Part shown: positions 35,901 to 50,007 of the stretch, one piece after another
How the letters are laid out: every line of letters begins with the position of its first letter
How positions within the stretch are numbered: the stretch's first letter is position 1
NCBI GenBank assembly: GCA_029721435.1
Contig: CM056592.1
Location: 32,251,611 to 32,315,610 of the forward strand
Direction of reading: 5' to 3'
DNA length: 64,000 bases
Origin: Gymnothorax reevesii
Taxonomy: Eukaryota > Chordata > Actinopteri > Anguilliformes > Muraenidae
The notes under the pieces: generated by a model
The model's input: only the letters and a program-made list of their open reading frames with translations
Told to the model about the DNA's origin: nothing
Database searches by the model: none
Made by a program: the position numbers and the translations under genes

Positions 35901-36972
35901 TCAGCTTGATTTTGTGATTAATTCGTCTGTACTAATTTAGAGATTCATACATATGTAAATTTACCTTTTTATCACCGTATTTTGTGTTCATAAAGTTCTC
36001 CTCTGTTTCGTTAAGTAAGATAAGTAAAAGCAACATTAAAATTCAGTTGTTTTGGGCTTTCAGCCATCTCCTCTTTATAAAGAGAAAAGAATTCAAGGAA
36101 AAAAGTAATAAGATGGTTAGTATGAAATTGGCAGTTGCTAGTGTCTTAATGACATGGATTGTACAACATAAAATCAGTTTTAGGCCTCTCGTATTTATCC
36201 TCCCACTGTAATTCCACCCAGGAGACTGGAGTTATGGCGAGGCTCAGCCTAATGGATTTGCTCTCAAGCAGACAAATGTTCTGCTTTCATTTCTTTTAAT
36301 TGGTTCTCTGTTACTAAAATCTGCACTAATGAAAGCAGGAATTGCTGGCATTAGCCTCACCGCAGAAGAAAAACATTCTCTGCGCTTCTGTAGAGGAAAC
36401 GCTCTCATCAAACCAACATTATATGCAGATATGATGGCAGGAAAATGGTAATGAATATTTTTCTGGCTTTTTCTATGGAGAAGGAAACTAAATACTGATA
36501 TTGAGATTGGAAGCAATCTTTTACTCAACAATTCAGTGAGTCACTGCGGGACTCTGCTGTATTCTGCGTCAGACCTTGACTCAAATTATTGTTCTAATCA
36601 AGCGAAAATTTCCCAATCTGCCATGTATGTTTCAGCAACTGAAGCGGAGATACGCATTGAGACAAAATGATACATTAAGTACCTCTTTAAATGAAAATTG
36701 GCCGAAATTCTTCCAAAAAGTAATATCAACTGACAAACAGAAACAGAGCCTCACTGGCGGCGGTTCGAGCGCAGGAGGCTGTGGGTGCGTATTTTATGAC
36801 TCTGTGAATGCTGCTCCATTTTACTGCCGAGAATATTTCTTTATTCTTGCCTCCAAACAAAATAAACAATTACTATCTGAGGCCTGTAAATTCTGTGTGT
36901 TCAAAAAGCAGCTGCCATCTGAAATTCTTTAATTGTCATGACACATCTCGCTCAGGGTTTATGCTGTCATGC
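32954..36972. other. Intergenic, no gene recognised
   Basis: AT-rich. A (GA)n tract lies near 34167-34191. The longest non-genic frame in the window without a repeat explanation (35146-35652, 168 codons) is here, but it has no recognised domain, signal peptide or splice context. Confidence 0.5.
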
Positions 36973-37146
36973 TTAACCCTTAAAGCGCTGAAAATTATTA
37001 TTTTTTAGATTATAGACTAAATTATCTTGTGTTGTTGAAAACCTATCATGCGGCGACTTGTTTAAAAGAGCTCCCCTGCGGGGAATTGAATTTGATACCT
37101 TACATTATGGAGCAACACTATTTTTATTTAGCGCTCTGAGGGCTAA
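36973..37146 (-). mobile_element. TTAA-type hairpin MITE, copy D (one arm deleted, inverted)
   Basis: Termini CCCTTAAAGCGCTG and AGCGCTCTGAGGG with flanks TTAA and CTAA. One hairpin arm (TTGAAAACCTATCATGCGGC through GAGCTCCCCTGCGGGG) is present and the second is deleted. The ATTATGGAGCAACAC block at the right shows that this copy lies in the opposite orientation to A-C. Confidence 0.7.
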
Positions 37147-40100
37147 GATACATTAGTGGGTGCACATAAAATGACTTGATTGACAGCCAATACTATTTTG
37201 AAATGAATCAGAATAAGATAAAAAGAGAATGAGGAAAACACAGAAATTGATGAGGATTTTTAGGATGCTACAAACTGCAGACACAGGATCAGCAACACAA
37301 AGCCTCGTCAACTCTGGCTGCGTTTGTTTCCACTTATCCTCAGCTGGATAGTAAATCACTGGCGCCCGTCACTGCCCCTGACCTCAGGGGTCACTGCAGC
37401 GTAGACGGCCTCTCCATCATCCCACAATCTTCCCTTGGACTACACAAAAAAAAGAGATGCAATTGCCCAGAATGACTAGACTGACCTTGCTACCTGATGC
37501 AAAGAAACAAGTTGTAAAGAAAGTGAGGGGATAAACATCGTACGCAGAGGCTATTTCACACGGAGGTTACTGCATACCTGTCAAAACATTTTCTTTTTAT
37601 TTTAGTTTTCTTTGTGGCTTCTCGTGTTTGATATTCATTTGTTTACAACCCAAAATACAGTAATTTCTTTGGAGCTGTCACTGAAATATTAGGTTGCAGT
37701 TTGCTGTCATTTCAAGGTCGATTGAGCAAGACTCAATGTATCACTAATATGACTGATGACTGTCTATATCCATACAGCTCACACAAATATTTCACTTTTA
37801 TACGCCGTAACTGTGGTACATGCTGAAATGCTGAAATGTCCTATTCGTAGGAAAAAAAATCACGGGGGCTAATAAAAATGTGACCATGGGGAAAGAAAAG
37901 ACTAGTGCTGGAGATAGATTGACTCAAACTTTCTTCCTAGGGGTGTGAATTTGATGTAAAAAGTTGTTGTGATTGAATGAAACTAAGTCTCGCGCTCTCA
38001 AATACAAGTATAGCAACCCTAAACACGTGTGGAGCATTCAGCGCATTAGTTAAATATAGAATATGAATTCATTAATCAGCTGCTGTATGTGCAATCACGG
38101 TTAATTACATGGCTGCAATCCCTCTTCAGCTGAGATAATCCAGCATTTGTTCTAACATTTTAGACTCACAGCTCATTACAAGTGCTGTATTATTACTTCA
38201 TAAGCAGGATACATTATGTGCAGAAGTCATGTAGCAAACGACAGCAGTCATTGGTGAACTTCACAAACTGGGGAGGGGCTAAATAACATTCCCTTGGTAT
38301 TCAGAATTCATCAGGAATAATAAATGACTCAGCATTCTTAAGCGATTGCAAATTCTTTCAGAGCCATCCAAGCAAAGAAAAGCCTCTTTAAACTGACTGG
38401 GGACGTGTGGCAAGTGATTTTGTAAAATTTAATAGTTTTGAGTATATCAGACAGAAAAATTACAGCTGTGGCTTTGTTTTCATTACTTCTCTCTAACCCG
38501 CACAATTATTCCTGAATGACCCTATAACGTAATAAGCCATATGATGATGTCACCATATTCATACACATAATGTCATAAGAAAATTAACATGAATTCAAAT
38601 TTTGTGCACAGATTTTATGAAACCCTATAAATTGCATGAAGGTAAAATATCTGAAGCCTAAATCTATGCTTAATTGATCACAAATATTCCATGACCCTCA
38701 TTTAATACTTATTTGGCAGGTAAATTAAGTTCACTGCTGTGAGGCATCTTGACAGAGGGCATAATCATGGTTAACGCAGGAGGAAATCACAATATTGACT
38801 GTCCACTGCACAGATGGGGTCATGCCGTGACCCCAACACTAAATCTGAGGGAGTGAGATCTCAACGGCCCAGTTCTTTTCTTCCACTTAAGGCAACGCAA
38901 ATATATGACCAAGATATGGTGCTGAAAGCAGATATTGAGGAATCTATTTGTATGTAATGTTTTATATATTTCAATCTTCTCAAGAAAACATTTGTCCTGA
39001 GAACTATGGGCACTTCTGCTCTTGACGAGAAGCCGAAGAGGAGAGGAATTTGGACAAAAATCAGCCTCCCATTGGAACAGTAAACTCCCTTTTACAGCTA
39101 TTTATTTCTTCATTTCAGAGTCATTTTTTTAACAATAGTTATTAAGTGGTCAACATTCAGAATAACTGATTGCACAGGATCAGTTATGTTGAGGGCAAGG
39201 TTTCCATACGCCACCTATGTTCAACACCAACTCAAACCAATTACCTGAATGAAATGTGCAGATTCTTCTCAGAATGTATTAATCACAGATGTGTACAACA
39301 TTTCAGAACATATGCATTTAAATAAAGCAAACATAATTCATATGTACCAGCTCTAAGAGGAGATGCACACAAAATTAGAGAGATGACAGAGAACAGAGAG
39401 TATAAACATATCTCACTCTCTGCACGGTCCGGGTATCGTTCACACTTGATTAATCAGCTCATTTTTTACATAAAGACAGATAATAAAGCATTCTGCTATC
39501 ACTGGACACCTCTGTACAGGTCCTCATCCGCACATGGTGTCTGGTATTCTAGCCTCATTCAAGGACTTAGTGATTCGCGACATTATTAATACATGACATT
39601 ATTACATTATTAAAGCTATTGGCAGCCCACGCGGCCTGATCTGCTGTGACAAACACAGGTAGAAGTTTCCTATGTTCATACTTAGTCCTTCACTGCTCGG
39701 GATTTTGATTTTTTTATCAGGCTGCATACTGAGCTCATTATCGGTTATTTTCGTATGTTCTCCTCCCGTGGAAAATTTAAAAACAAGTTCTGTTCTTTCG
39801 CCTTTTACTGCCTCACAAACAGACTCCATTTTATAGTCATTTCTGGTGTAACTTTTGCTCTGTATTTTACCCATTTTGCTTATATAATTTAAATAATGTA
39901 ATTAATTATTAATATAATTAATGGTATAATACATTAGTTTGTATTTTGTAAAGCAATAAAATACTTTAAATACTGATTTTTCAAATAATAGTAAAAAAAA
40001 AAGAAATTTAATGGGATGATATAAAACGACTGTATCGAATCGATCAGTTATTTCAGATTTCAGAGCAAATGCTTGATATTTCTGGTCTGGACTAATAATC

Positions 40101-41539
40101 ATTTCAGGTCAAGAAAACCGTGAGCTGCATATTGGACATACGTCAAAAGATTGGCCTCTATCCTTAACCAATAATATAAACCTCAGAGTAAGAGTAAGTT
40201 GTGCCAGTATAACGCAACGTAGTTGAGAGTGGAGCCATACCTCAAAAGTATATTGCAAAACTGAATTGAACAGCTTTGGCATCTGTACCATGTTTGCTGT
40301 AGCAGAAAACAATCAATGCGTCTATAATGTATGAGCATAGCCATCAGAAACAGCCCTTTTATTGTGACATTACCCAACCCCTGAGGGTGGATCACTGTCA
40401 GAAGTAACGTTCACCACTAAAGCAAAACGTGCTTTGTCATGTGACATGGTTTAATCTTATGGCAGTCAGTGACCTTGCAGCATAATACACCTCCACTTCG
40501 CCTGGGTTAGTTTTTTTGGCAGAGCGCTGAGAGCTGTCTTTATATAGTGCCGTAGGTATGATAAAATTGTCTGAGTTGGAGTGACCAACAGTCATGAGAC
40601 TGCAAGTAAATCCGAAGTTTAATTGAGTGGTAAATTTCAGAACAAAAGCCAATAATCATGACGAATGCAATATGTAGCTTTTTGTGTCAGGATCTCTATT
40701 TTTCCAGTGTAAAGGCTGAGCTGATAATCCCTCACTGCACAAAGAAGCCATAATGTGCCATTTCAAGAGTATTTTTATTTATTTTTTATAACAAAAAAAT
40801 GTTCGTGGCTAAAATACAGTCTTCTGCTGCATTGATTCCAAAGAAAAGTCGATACTTTAATTAATAAGGGTCTTTACCATTCAGTTTGAGGAATCATGAG
40901 TCACCTAACCATACAATATTTCTAGCACCCTCAAGGTTAGGACCATCCCTGCTTCTCCAGCAGTCGGCTGACTGGTACAATAATTGATCTCCTGAGGATA
41001 TAGTTGTCGAAAATTTGCCCGCATTTTCATATTTTTGTTGACAACATGAGACAACAACAACCCATGGTAATATTGTCAAACAGTTTTAGAACAACTGTAC
41101 TCAACGGTTTTCATTTCAAGCTCGAATCAAATTAGTAAAATTTCACAATGAGAAATCACTGACATGAAATGATTTTATTCAGCTTATACCAAAAGTTTAG
41201 AATCGGTATTTAACAAAAGTCATCGAGAGATAGACATGTTATGAAGAATGACATTCTGAATATGCCATAAAATTATACATCCCATTTCTGCTTGTGCAAC
41301 CCTCTCATTATTCGTAAAAACGTAGATCGGAAACGTCCCTCTATCTGAACAGAATGTGGGATTTAATCCGCTTTGGGCTGTCCTTTCAGTCACAGTAAAA
41401 CAGGCAGAGCGAACTGACGAGCTCATTTTTCCTGAATGAATGAGCGGTTTCCGTACAGGAATCCCCAGGAGACAACTGCAGGGGCCAGCGGCTCTCTCAG
41501 ATAGAAATATTACCATCGCCTGGATATTAAGCGCACAAT
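37147..41539. other. Intergenic upstream of hs3st3, no gene recognised
   Basis: No exon or dispersed repeat was recognised. Several short frames have no similarity that I recognise. Distal regulatory sequence for hs3st3 may be present but cannot be pointed to. Confidence 0.45.
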
Positions 41540-42251
<712 letters not shown>

Positions 42252-42720
42252 TAAATATGCAAATGTAATTTTCGCTATTAAATTAATTGAATCGTTGATC
42301 ATGATGAAACGTATTGCGTGTTATGAATAAATCGTGATGGCTGATAATGGTCCTCCAGATGCAGGCTGCACGCGTAATAATTATTTGATAATGATCAAAT
42401 TGGCCAAAACATTTTTTTCCCGTGAAAACGAAATGCCGGTTCGTTGCATTGACCTAGTTTTTTTTCTCTCTCTTTTTTCCCCAAAGGCCAGTACCAGCCT
42501 TGAGTGGCAAAGAAATTCAGCAGATAGACGTAATATGCTAGATTCCTCTAAGTTCTGGGCGCATGAAATATTATGCTTGTCGTTCCCAATGATTATGAAG
42601 CTGTGAATAGGAACCCAATACGGCATGTGTCATCTTCCTAGCATGGCGCTGCCAATTGCTAAAAGATCTGGATAGCTAAAGTTCTTCGCTCTATCAACGA
42701 TGGAAAGATGGAGCGTTTAC

Positions 42721-42722
<2 letters not shown>

Positions 42723-42755
<33 letters not shown>
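42723..42755. repeat. (CT)n microsatellite
   Basis: Pure CT dinucleotide tract of about 33 bp followed by a short CA-rich stretch. Confidence 0.95.
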
Positions 42756-42759
<4 letters not shown>

Positions 42760-44867
42760 CTCCGACACACACACACCCACACACACTCACTCTCACTATT
42801 CCTCCCTGTTTAGGGTGGATATTAGTATGTGAACATTACATGCACCTTATTAATGGAAAAAGCCGGTTTTGTTGACATGGTCGCACATGTTAAAGGTGCT
42901 TCAGATTCATCTCAGGTTGTCTTCCTCATGTTCCTGACCCTTTTCCCCCGCTGCTCCTGTGCTTGTCAGTTTGATTTCTCCAAGTTTTATGACGGCCTTT
43001 TTATTGGTGAAACATGACCGTGTGTTAAATCGCTCCTCATTGTGGTTGAATGGGACAAAACTAAGGGAACATAAGTTCTGCTGAAGTAACGACCGTTTAA
43101 ATAAAGCTCACACTGCATAATAAATTCTGTTTTTAAACAGGTATTTAGACCTAACTGTGATCAATAATTTTGCAGTTAGCAACAAAATAATTATATTATC
43201 ACTCTCATGCCTTGAGACAATGAAACGGGAGGAACACTGGATACAAAAAAATGGCAAACATATTTCAAAATGTTTACACTATTTTTCTGGAGACTGGAAA
43301 ACTGTGTTTGATTGTTCAAATGAAGTTCAAATAAGCATGCCGGTGTTAAGACATAATTTCAAGGACTTTGTTTTTGTTTTTTTTTTTAGTTCATTTCTTA
43401 ATTATTCCTTGTATACTTGAATATTACTTCAGTTTCCTGATGTTATTCTGTGTGATGATACTGAGTGTAATACTTTAGCATTGTCTTTTACGTTATTGAG
43501 GACGGACACAAGCGAGAAGGGGCCCCATGTGTGCCGCGGTCTGTTTCCCCTGCAGTGTAGCGCTGGGAACAGGGTGGTGGTGAATTTCCATCGCCACAGG
43601 GCCAGATGGATAACGCAGCGCAATGCACGACCTGACATATTGTGAGCTCTGTCAGCTGACCTTTAACCCAGGTCACTTGTTCTGTGGAAGATAATGATGC
43701 TCCAACTACTTCATGACAAAGAGTGTTCAGAACAGAGCTGACAGAACTCAGGCTGCTGACCGCTGGCGTTACGGGCTACTGTACTGTAATGAATATCTTA
43801 ATCAGGATCTGACGTGCTTTTCTGCTTTAGTAACAGAAAAAATCATCTTTTCCTGGTATGACATGAGAGGTCAGCTTCCGTTTTCGGCCTCCGATTAAAT
43901 AAAACCAGAAAAATCCGAAATAAATGTCTGGCTCAGATGATACTTCTGAAAAGCGGAGGTACAGAGGGAATGAGGCCTTACGCTTACAGTGTTTCTCTGA
44001 TCGATTGCCCCTCCGATTTGACCTTGAGTTGATACGGGCATTAAGCAGTTAGCTTTGGTCAGTGCGGATTCAGTTACAATTAGCGAGGGGGTTCATCTTC
44101 CTGCGGCATAATCCTCACGCGCAGGGGGTCGTGTTTCGTCTTTAAGCACTGTCTGTTTCACTTAGAAATCAAAGCACTTAACTTTTAAATCTGTCCATGC
44201 TGAGTACTCAGGGCACAGACATAGGAACTGCACACTAAAAGTATGCATGCTTAATCAGCCGGGTCCATCAACTCTACACAGTGTGTGTCGTTTACTGTCA
44301 TTTATGGTGGTCCAAATGTGAAATGGGTGTACAAGCGAAAAAATCGTGACAAAATTAGTCATGATATTAGTGACATTTCGTATTTCCGGTAGGGCTCCCA
44401 AAACACTTAGAATTTTCTTTTGGAAAAATTAGCTTAGAGTATATTATTTTACAATTAATTTTGACTACTGGCAATTTATACCACCAATACGAAAGTTTAC
44501 AAAATTGGTCATATGTTATTTTAGGGAAGAGTTGTTTTTGGGGAATAAAAGTTTTTGAGAAAGGTAAACAGTAGAAATGTAATATTGTGAAAGCAGAAAA
44601 ACCGAGTTGCGTTTTTGTTGGTTGCGGGAGATGGTGAAATTTGGGACAGGTGTGTCCTATCGCCAGAGATGTCCTGTACTTCATAAAATCACCATAAGGT
44701 CCAGACAGTCTGTTTTTAATTCAGTCCTCATTAAGGTACCACTGGGAATTAGCAGAGTCTGTATTGTGAGGGTCTGCAGTGATGGATGTGTGTGGGAAGT
44801 GGACAGGGCACGGCAACAATCGACTGGCTTTTCAATGGACTCCGAAACAGCTGAGTGGGCCTAATCC

Positions 44868-45085
44868 AACACACACACACACACACACACACGAACACAC
44901 GCACACAAACACACACACACACACACGCACACAAACACACACACACAAACGCACACGCACACACACACACACACACACACACCCACACACACACACACAC
45001 ACGCACGCACACACGCACACGCACACACACACATACACACAAACACACGCACACACGCACACACACACACACACACACACGCAGG

Positions 45086-45125
<40 letters not shown>

Positions 45126-45174
45126 CATACACACACACGCAGACACACGCAAACACACATGCACACACACACAC
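44868..45174. repeat. Long (CA)n array, about 300 bp
   Basis: An almost continuous CA array with scattered CG, AA and TA variants. All long open frames over it, on both strands (His-Thr or Cys-Val repeats), are artefacts of the dinucleotide period. A TG array of similar size lies 394 bp further right in inverted sense. Confidence 0.97.
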
Positions 45175-45567
45175 CTCATCTACTATACAGTTTTACTTTT
45201 GTTGCTTGCCATATCAATGAGTTGTATTGACTGTCATCAGCATGGATAGTTAGATATGAAAACTAATAGGGCTAAATGGAAACAATTATGTTCTGATGTT
45301 TTCTTTTTCATTTTTATGTTCATTATGTGTTCCGTTCAAAGCTGAAGGTGGCTGAAAATGCGAGGGTAATGTAAGCAAAAAAATCACTCCATATTCGTAA
45401 TACTGTTATTCTTTTGGGCTTTCAAATAGCTATTTATTCCTTTTCCTTTATTTTGTGCACCATTTAAACAGGAAGTAGTTTCTGTTGGAGTTCTGTTCAA
45501 GGGTCATTGGAGTGCAGGTGGCTGGAAAACTTTACATTACAAGTAATTCAAACGAGCACATGGTGAT

Positions 45568-45834
45568 TTGTGTGTCTGTGCATGCATGTGTGCTTGTGTG
45601 CATGTGTGTGTGTGTGCGTGCACGTGTGGATGTACGTGCGTGTGTGTGTGTGTGTGCGTGTGCAGGCATGTGTGTGTGCGTTTGTGTGTGTGAGGATGTG
45701 CATGTGTGAGTGTGTGCATGTGCCAGCACATGTGCGTGCGCATATGTGTGTGTATGTGTGTGTGTGCGTGCGCGCCTGTGTGTGTGTGCGTGTGCGTGTG
45801 TGCGTTAGTGAGTGTGTGTGTGTGTGTGTGTTGA
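45568..45834. repeat. Long degenerate (TG)n array
   Basis: About 270 bp of TG/GT repeats with frequent CA, GC and AT variants. As the inverted partner of the CA array at 44868-45174 it could form a long imperfect stem in single-stranded DNA or intron RNA. Confidence 0.95.
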
Positions 45835-45880
45835 TGCGCTCTCTGCATTCACCACACTGGAGATTAATGGACACACAGTG

Positions 45881-45881
<1 letters not shown>

Positions 45882-45908
<27 letters not shown>
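45882..45908. repeat. (CT)n microsatellite
   Basis: Pure CT tract of about 27 bp. A short (CA)n follows at 45974-45990. Confidence 0.95.
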
Positions 45909-45911
<3 letters not shown>

Positions 45912-45999
45912 CCAGCAGAAGTAGCTGTGTGACACAGGAGATGCAGTAATTAGCTCACATCTGTTTGTGTGCCACACACACACACACACATTCACTGCT

Positions 46000-46340
46000 G
46001 ATGGGGCTCCTGAGTCCTGCGTCCGCAGGGCCCACCTGCCACCCCGGGGCCCAGCTGAGGCCCACATTACCATCGCCCATCCTAATCAATACCCAGAGCT
46101 CCTCACAGCCCCATTTAGCCCATTCACTATACCTCCGAGAGCCAGGAGCCAACCGCAGCTCCGGCTCAATTAGAGAGCGACTCATACGCTTTCTCGTAAA
46201 AGCCCGTGTGACAGGACTGGCGTAGCGGTGAATGAGGACAATGGCGACGGTTTAATGGGAATGTCGGGAAGTCACGGCTGCTGGATTGAATCATTAGAAC
46301 ACACCATTAATTAGCGCCGTGCCACCATCCTTATGTTTGG
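46000..46340. promoter_or_regulatory. Candidate intronic enhancer block
   Basis: Repeat-free, G+C-balanced block flanked by microsatellites, with homeodomain-type cores (TCAATTAGAGAG, CCATTAATTAGCG, CCTAATCAAT). The texture resembles vertebrate conserved noncoding elements. There is no direct evidence of function. Confidence 0.25.
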
Positions 46341-49300
46341 CCCTTTCATCTGCAGAACGAGTGTTGTGAAAATAGATCTCAACAGACAGTGAAATAATAT
46401 TTGCATTTGTATGTACAGGTCTCACTATATGCTAACTGACACCAGCTGTCTTTTATTAACATGGAAGCATGACTTCACGCTTAAATTTAGCCATTGTCAT
46501 TGGATCAAAGGGCTTTTGTTTTCTGGCCCTTGGTTTGGGCTCTTGTCCTAAGAATGGTCTCCATGCAACTACAAAAGTCCTCTATTGGGCTCCAACACAC
46601 GGCCAGTATTCAATAATGAGGACCTGAGCACATCACTCGTTTACTGACTTAATGCATTTCCCAGTACTTCTCTTTGTAAATATTTTTGTTTTTGTGGAAA
46701 GGATTCAATTATTTTACGGAATAATGACATTTTGCATCTCATTTTTAATCTGCAACCCCAAATTAGGCTTTTATGAAAACCATATCCATTTGTTCAGCCT
46801 TGTGTTCTGGTTTCTTTTGAAAATGTCAGCTATGAAATCTGATTTCTGTTATTTTTATAAAGGCTACAGCTCCCTGAGGGAAGGTGTATTGACAGCAGGA
46901 ATAGTTGTGTGAAGCTTCTCGACAGCAATTGCTGTAATTAGGCACTTTACTGCGTAAGTTGGCTTGTTTCCATACATGATTAAAATAATTAATATCACTT
47001 ATCGTTCACAATTTGATACATATAATATCCGGCCAATTAACAGAAATTATGGTAACAGTGTCGGCTGTAATTTCAGAAGCTAAAGAGAACAATGCCATTA
47101 AATTTTTTAATGAAGTTACAGTCTGGAAATGCTCCTTTCAGTTGTTTGCGGAATATGTAAAACAGTAATGGAAATATGCACTCCCGTGGAGATACAGTCG
47201 GCACTGTGTGTGTGTGTGTGTGTACCAGGAAGCCATTTACTGACTCATACCTACAGTCATGCTGTGATTTGGATAACACTAAAGAATAGTTTGTTTTTAT
47301 CTGTGTTCGTTACTCCAGTGAATTGTTGGCAAGCTGCTGTAACCCACTGGATTGTCAGACACCACAACATATAAATAAATTAAAATAACTAAATAATAAT
47401 CCTTCATGTTTGAGCTCATTTGGCAAAGCTTGTGTTCAAGACTTGGTCTTTATGAGCAATTTCTACAAAATAGAGGATGCTGTGTGAGGCCTTGTACACG
47501 CATTTTGGCCTTAGAGTTTGTCTGTTGTAAGTTTTTCATCTGGAAAAAGTAAAAAGACACATTTGAAAAAAAATTGGCTTTTAACTGTTATTGTGTTCTT
47601 GGGTAATTGGTTAAGCTGGGTTTTTCATTTAAAAGACTGATTTTATTTAGAACCCTAAATTCCAACATACACACGCTTAAAGAAGGCCTGTTTGTGTTAA
47701 TTGATTTTGCTGGATGGTAGATAATTAAAATGGAAGTTCTGCCTCTCTCACTGCATGTGTTGCAGATTCAGTTGCGGAAGCAGGTTCGATCTCTGTCTTA
47801 AGATATTTCCTCAGTCTAGAGGAGAAGTGTCAGTATTAACAACTTGTTTGTATTATTTACATTCTTCTGTCAGCTAGTAGGAGCAAAAAACATCAAATTT
47901 TTCCATGTGCGACTATTTTCAGAATTTTGAATATTATTTGTTATTTTATTCATCATTATATTCATCGTTTTCCCATCTCATGCCGTCTTTTTTTGGCCGT
48001 TTTTTGTCTTCAGGAGAGTAGATTGTACTGTACAGTGCTTTGCCTCTGAGCTCTAAACTGAGATAAATCAGTAGAGTAGCACACAATGTGGATTGTGCTT
48101 TTACCACCATAACCCTTGGGTGGGGATTAATGCTTTTAAAATTAATATAAAAGGCTTTCTGGCTCTTTCTATTTCAGTCTCCTCCATTCAGTTTTCTTTT
48201 ATCTGCTAATGGTTAGATGAGCGCTCTCATGCTCAAATGCACTGTATTGTTCAGCAGTGAATTTAGCTCCCAGGCTGATCTGGGCGGGTCCAACTAATGG
48301 AATTTACTTTTCAGATTATTATTTATTCCCTCCGTTCTCCTCCTGCTCTGGAGCGAGCGAATGCTGCCGGATTCTTGCTCTTTTCTCTTTGCTCATGCTC
48401 GTGAACCTGATCCCAGGTCAGACAGTAATCGTTAGTCCCCCCTCTGTAGCAGAGTGTGGTAGAATTTTTTGGCTCTTTGGCGGCAAGGGGGAACGGCGCC
48501 ATTTTAAATTACAGTTGGATCAACAAAATATAACGGCGTGAAGTACTGTATTCATGGTCATCCCAAATATACTTACTATGCTTTCAATGGCCGTAGATAA
48601 AGGATGAAGTCTTTAGGCTAAATGCTAGCCTCATTAGTTCGGTGCTGCAGGCTTTTGCATGTTGTCCTTTTGATGCTGTGGGTTTCATCTTGATTAGGTG
48701 GGTATTGATTGGAGATCGAGTTACAGGCTTTCTGCCGCAATGTAAGGTGAGCTATCTGCTGCCAGAGGACAATGAAGACACACCACTCTGCTTGGCTGTC
48801 TGAGAAGACATTCTCAAACTCATTTCTGTTTGACTACAATTCAGAAATGTCACGTCAGGAGAGGCAGAAGAAAGGTTATTGTCATCCTCAGCCCAGGGCC
48901 TTAGGCATTAAAGTATGATATTTCTAATGCGGTACCTACCATAGATGTGTAGAACCTGTTAAGATCCAGACCAGGAAGTAAGTGTGATGTACAGTACAGT
49001 TCAGGAGTAGGGTTTATTATCAGTTAAAATGGGACGGAGCTCAGAAGAGGAAGCACAGTTCAGTTCAGATGTCGTGGGCAAAGTGAGGAGGCCTGGCCAA
49101 TCGCCAGCCAGTGGCTTTCTGGCATGACAGCCAGATGGAGTTGGCACTTAGCCAGAGCCACACTGCCCCAGGGGAGGAGGGCCTAGCTCAGGAGGAACGC
49201 AGTTCCAATCCTGATGACTGTGGAAGGATGGAGAGCTTGTTCCTAATAAACTGGACAGCGGAACAGACTTGGACAGGAATTAACAAGAACTTGGTTCCGA

Positions 49301-50007
49301 GCCCAAGGCCCTTGGGCTTGGGAGCGTGTGTTTATTAACAAAATAAGAAGGATAGCTTCCATAAATTACAGCCGTTAAGAGCTACGTTTTTCTTTCAGAA
49401 GATAAAGAGTTAAACTGGTAAATACTGACTGCGTTTTAATACACAAAGTGAATTACAATCCAGCAACTTGCAACTGAAAGGAGGGGGTATAAATATAGTC
49501 ACAGGTGCACAGGGTGAGAAGTATGAAATGAGACCCAGCCGTGGACAAGACCAATCGAAGGACATGTTACTTTTAATGAGAGGCGCTTCGGAAGGCATTC
49601 ACACGAGGGCCAATGATGAGGAATGTGAACCAATGAAGATATCACAGGACCCATATGAATTTTTAAATTGAGAGGCCCCTCCTCATGAAAGCTATCCAAA
49701 TGAAAGCGCTGATCTTTGATGAATTCTGTCTTCTCTGCTCATAGTCAATGTTTTGTGGTGGTGGGCTGAGGAAACTGGTCTGAGATCAGCATTTCTTGCC
49801 TTGGAGGGGATGTCTTGAAGTTCTTGTGTAGCACGGTACAACAAATGAACTGTAATATGTTATAAAATGAGTAACTATGCAGTAATTTGCCAATAACCGT
49901 GTTATGCCAAAGTTCAATGGGAACTTCAGTGGAGTACTACAGAATGGCGACTGTAGCGTCTGTCAGGTCATAGTGCAGAGCTGTCTTACAAAGAGAAAGA
50001 TCGGGTA

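Noticed and set aside
44749..45249. Long open frames of His-Thr or Cys-Val repeats on both strands
   Set aside because: They are reading frames of a CA/TG dinucleotide array; no flanking domain, splice site or start context supports a gene.
45532..45932. Further long frames over the TG array
   Set aside because: Same artefact of dinucleotide repetition.
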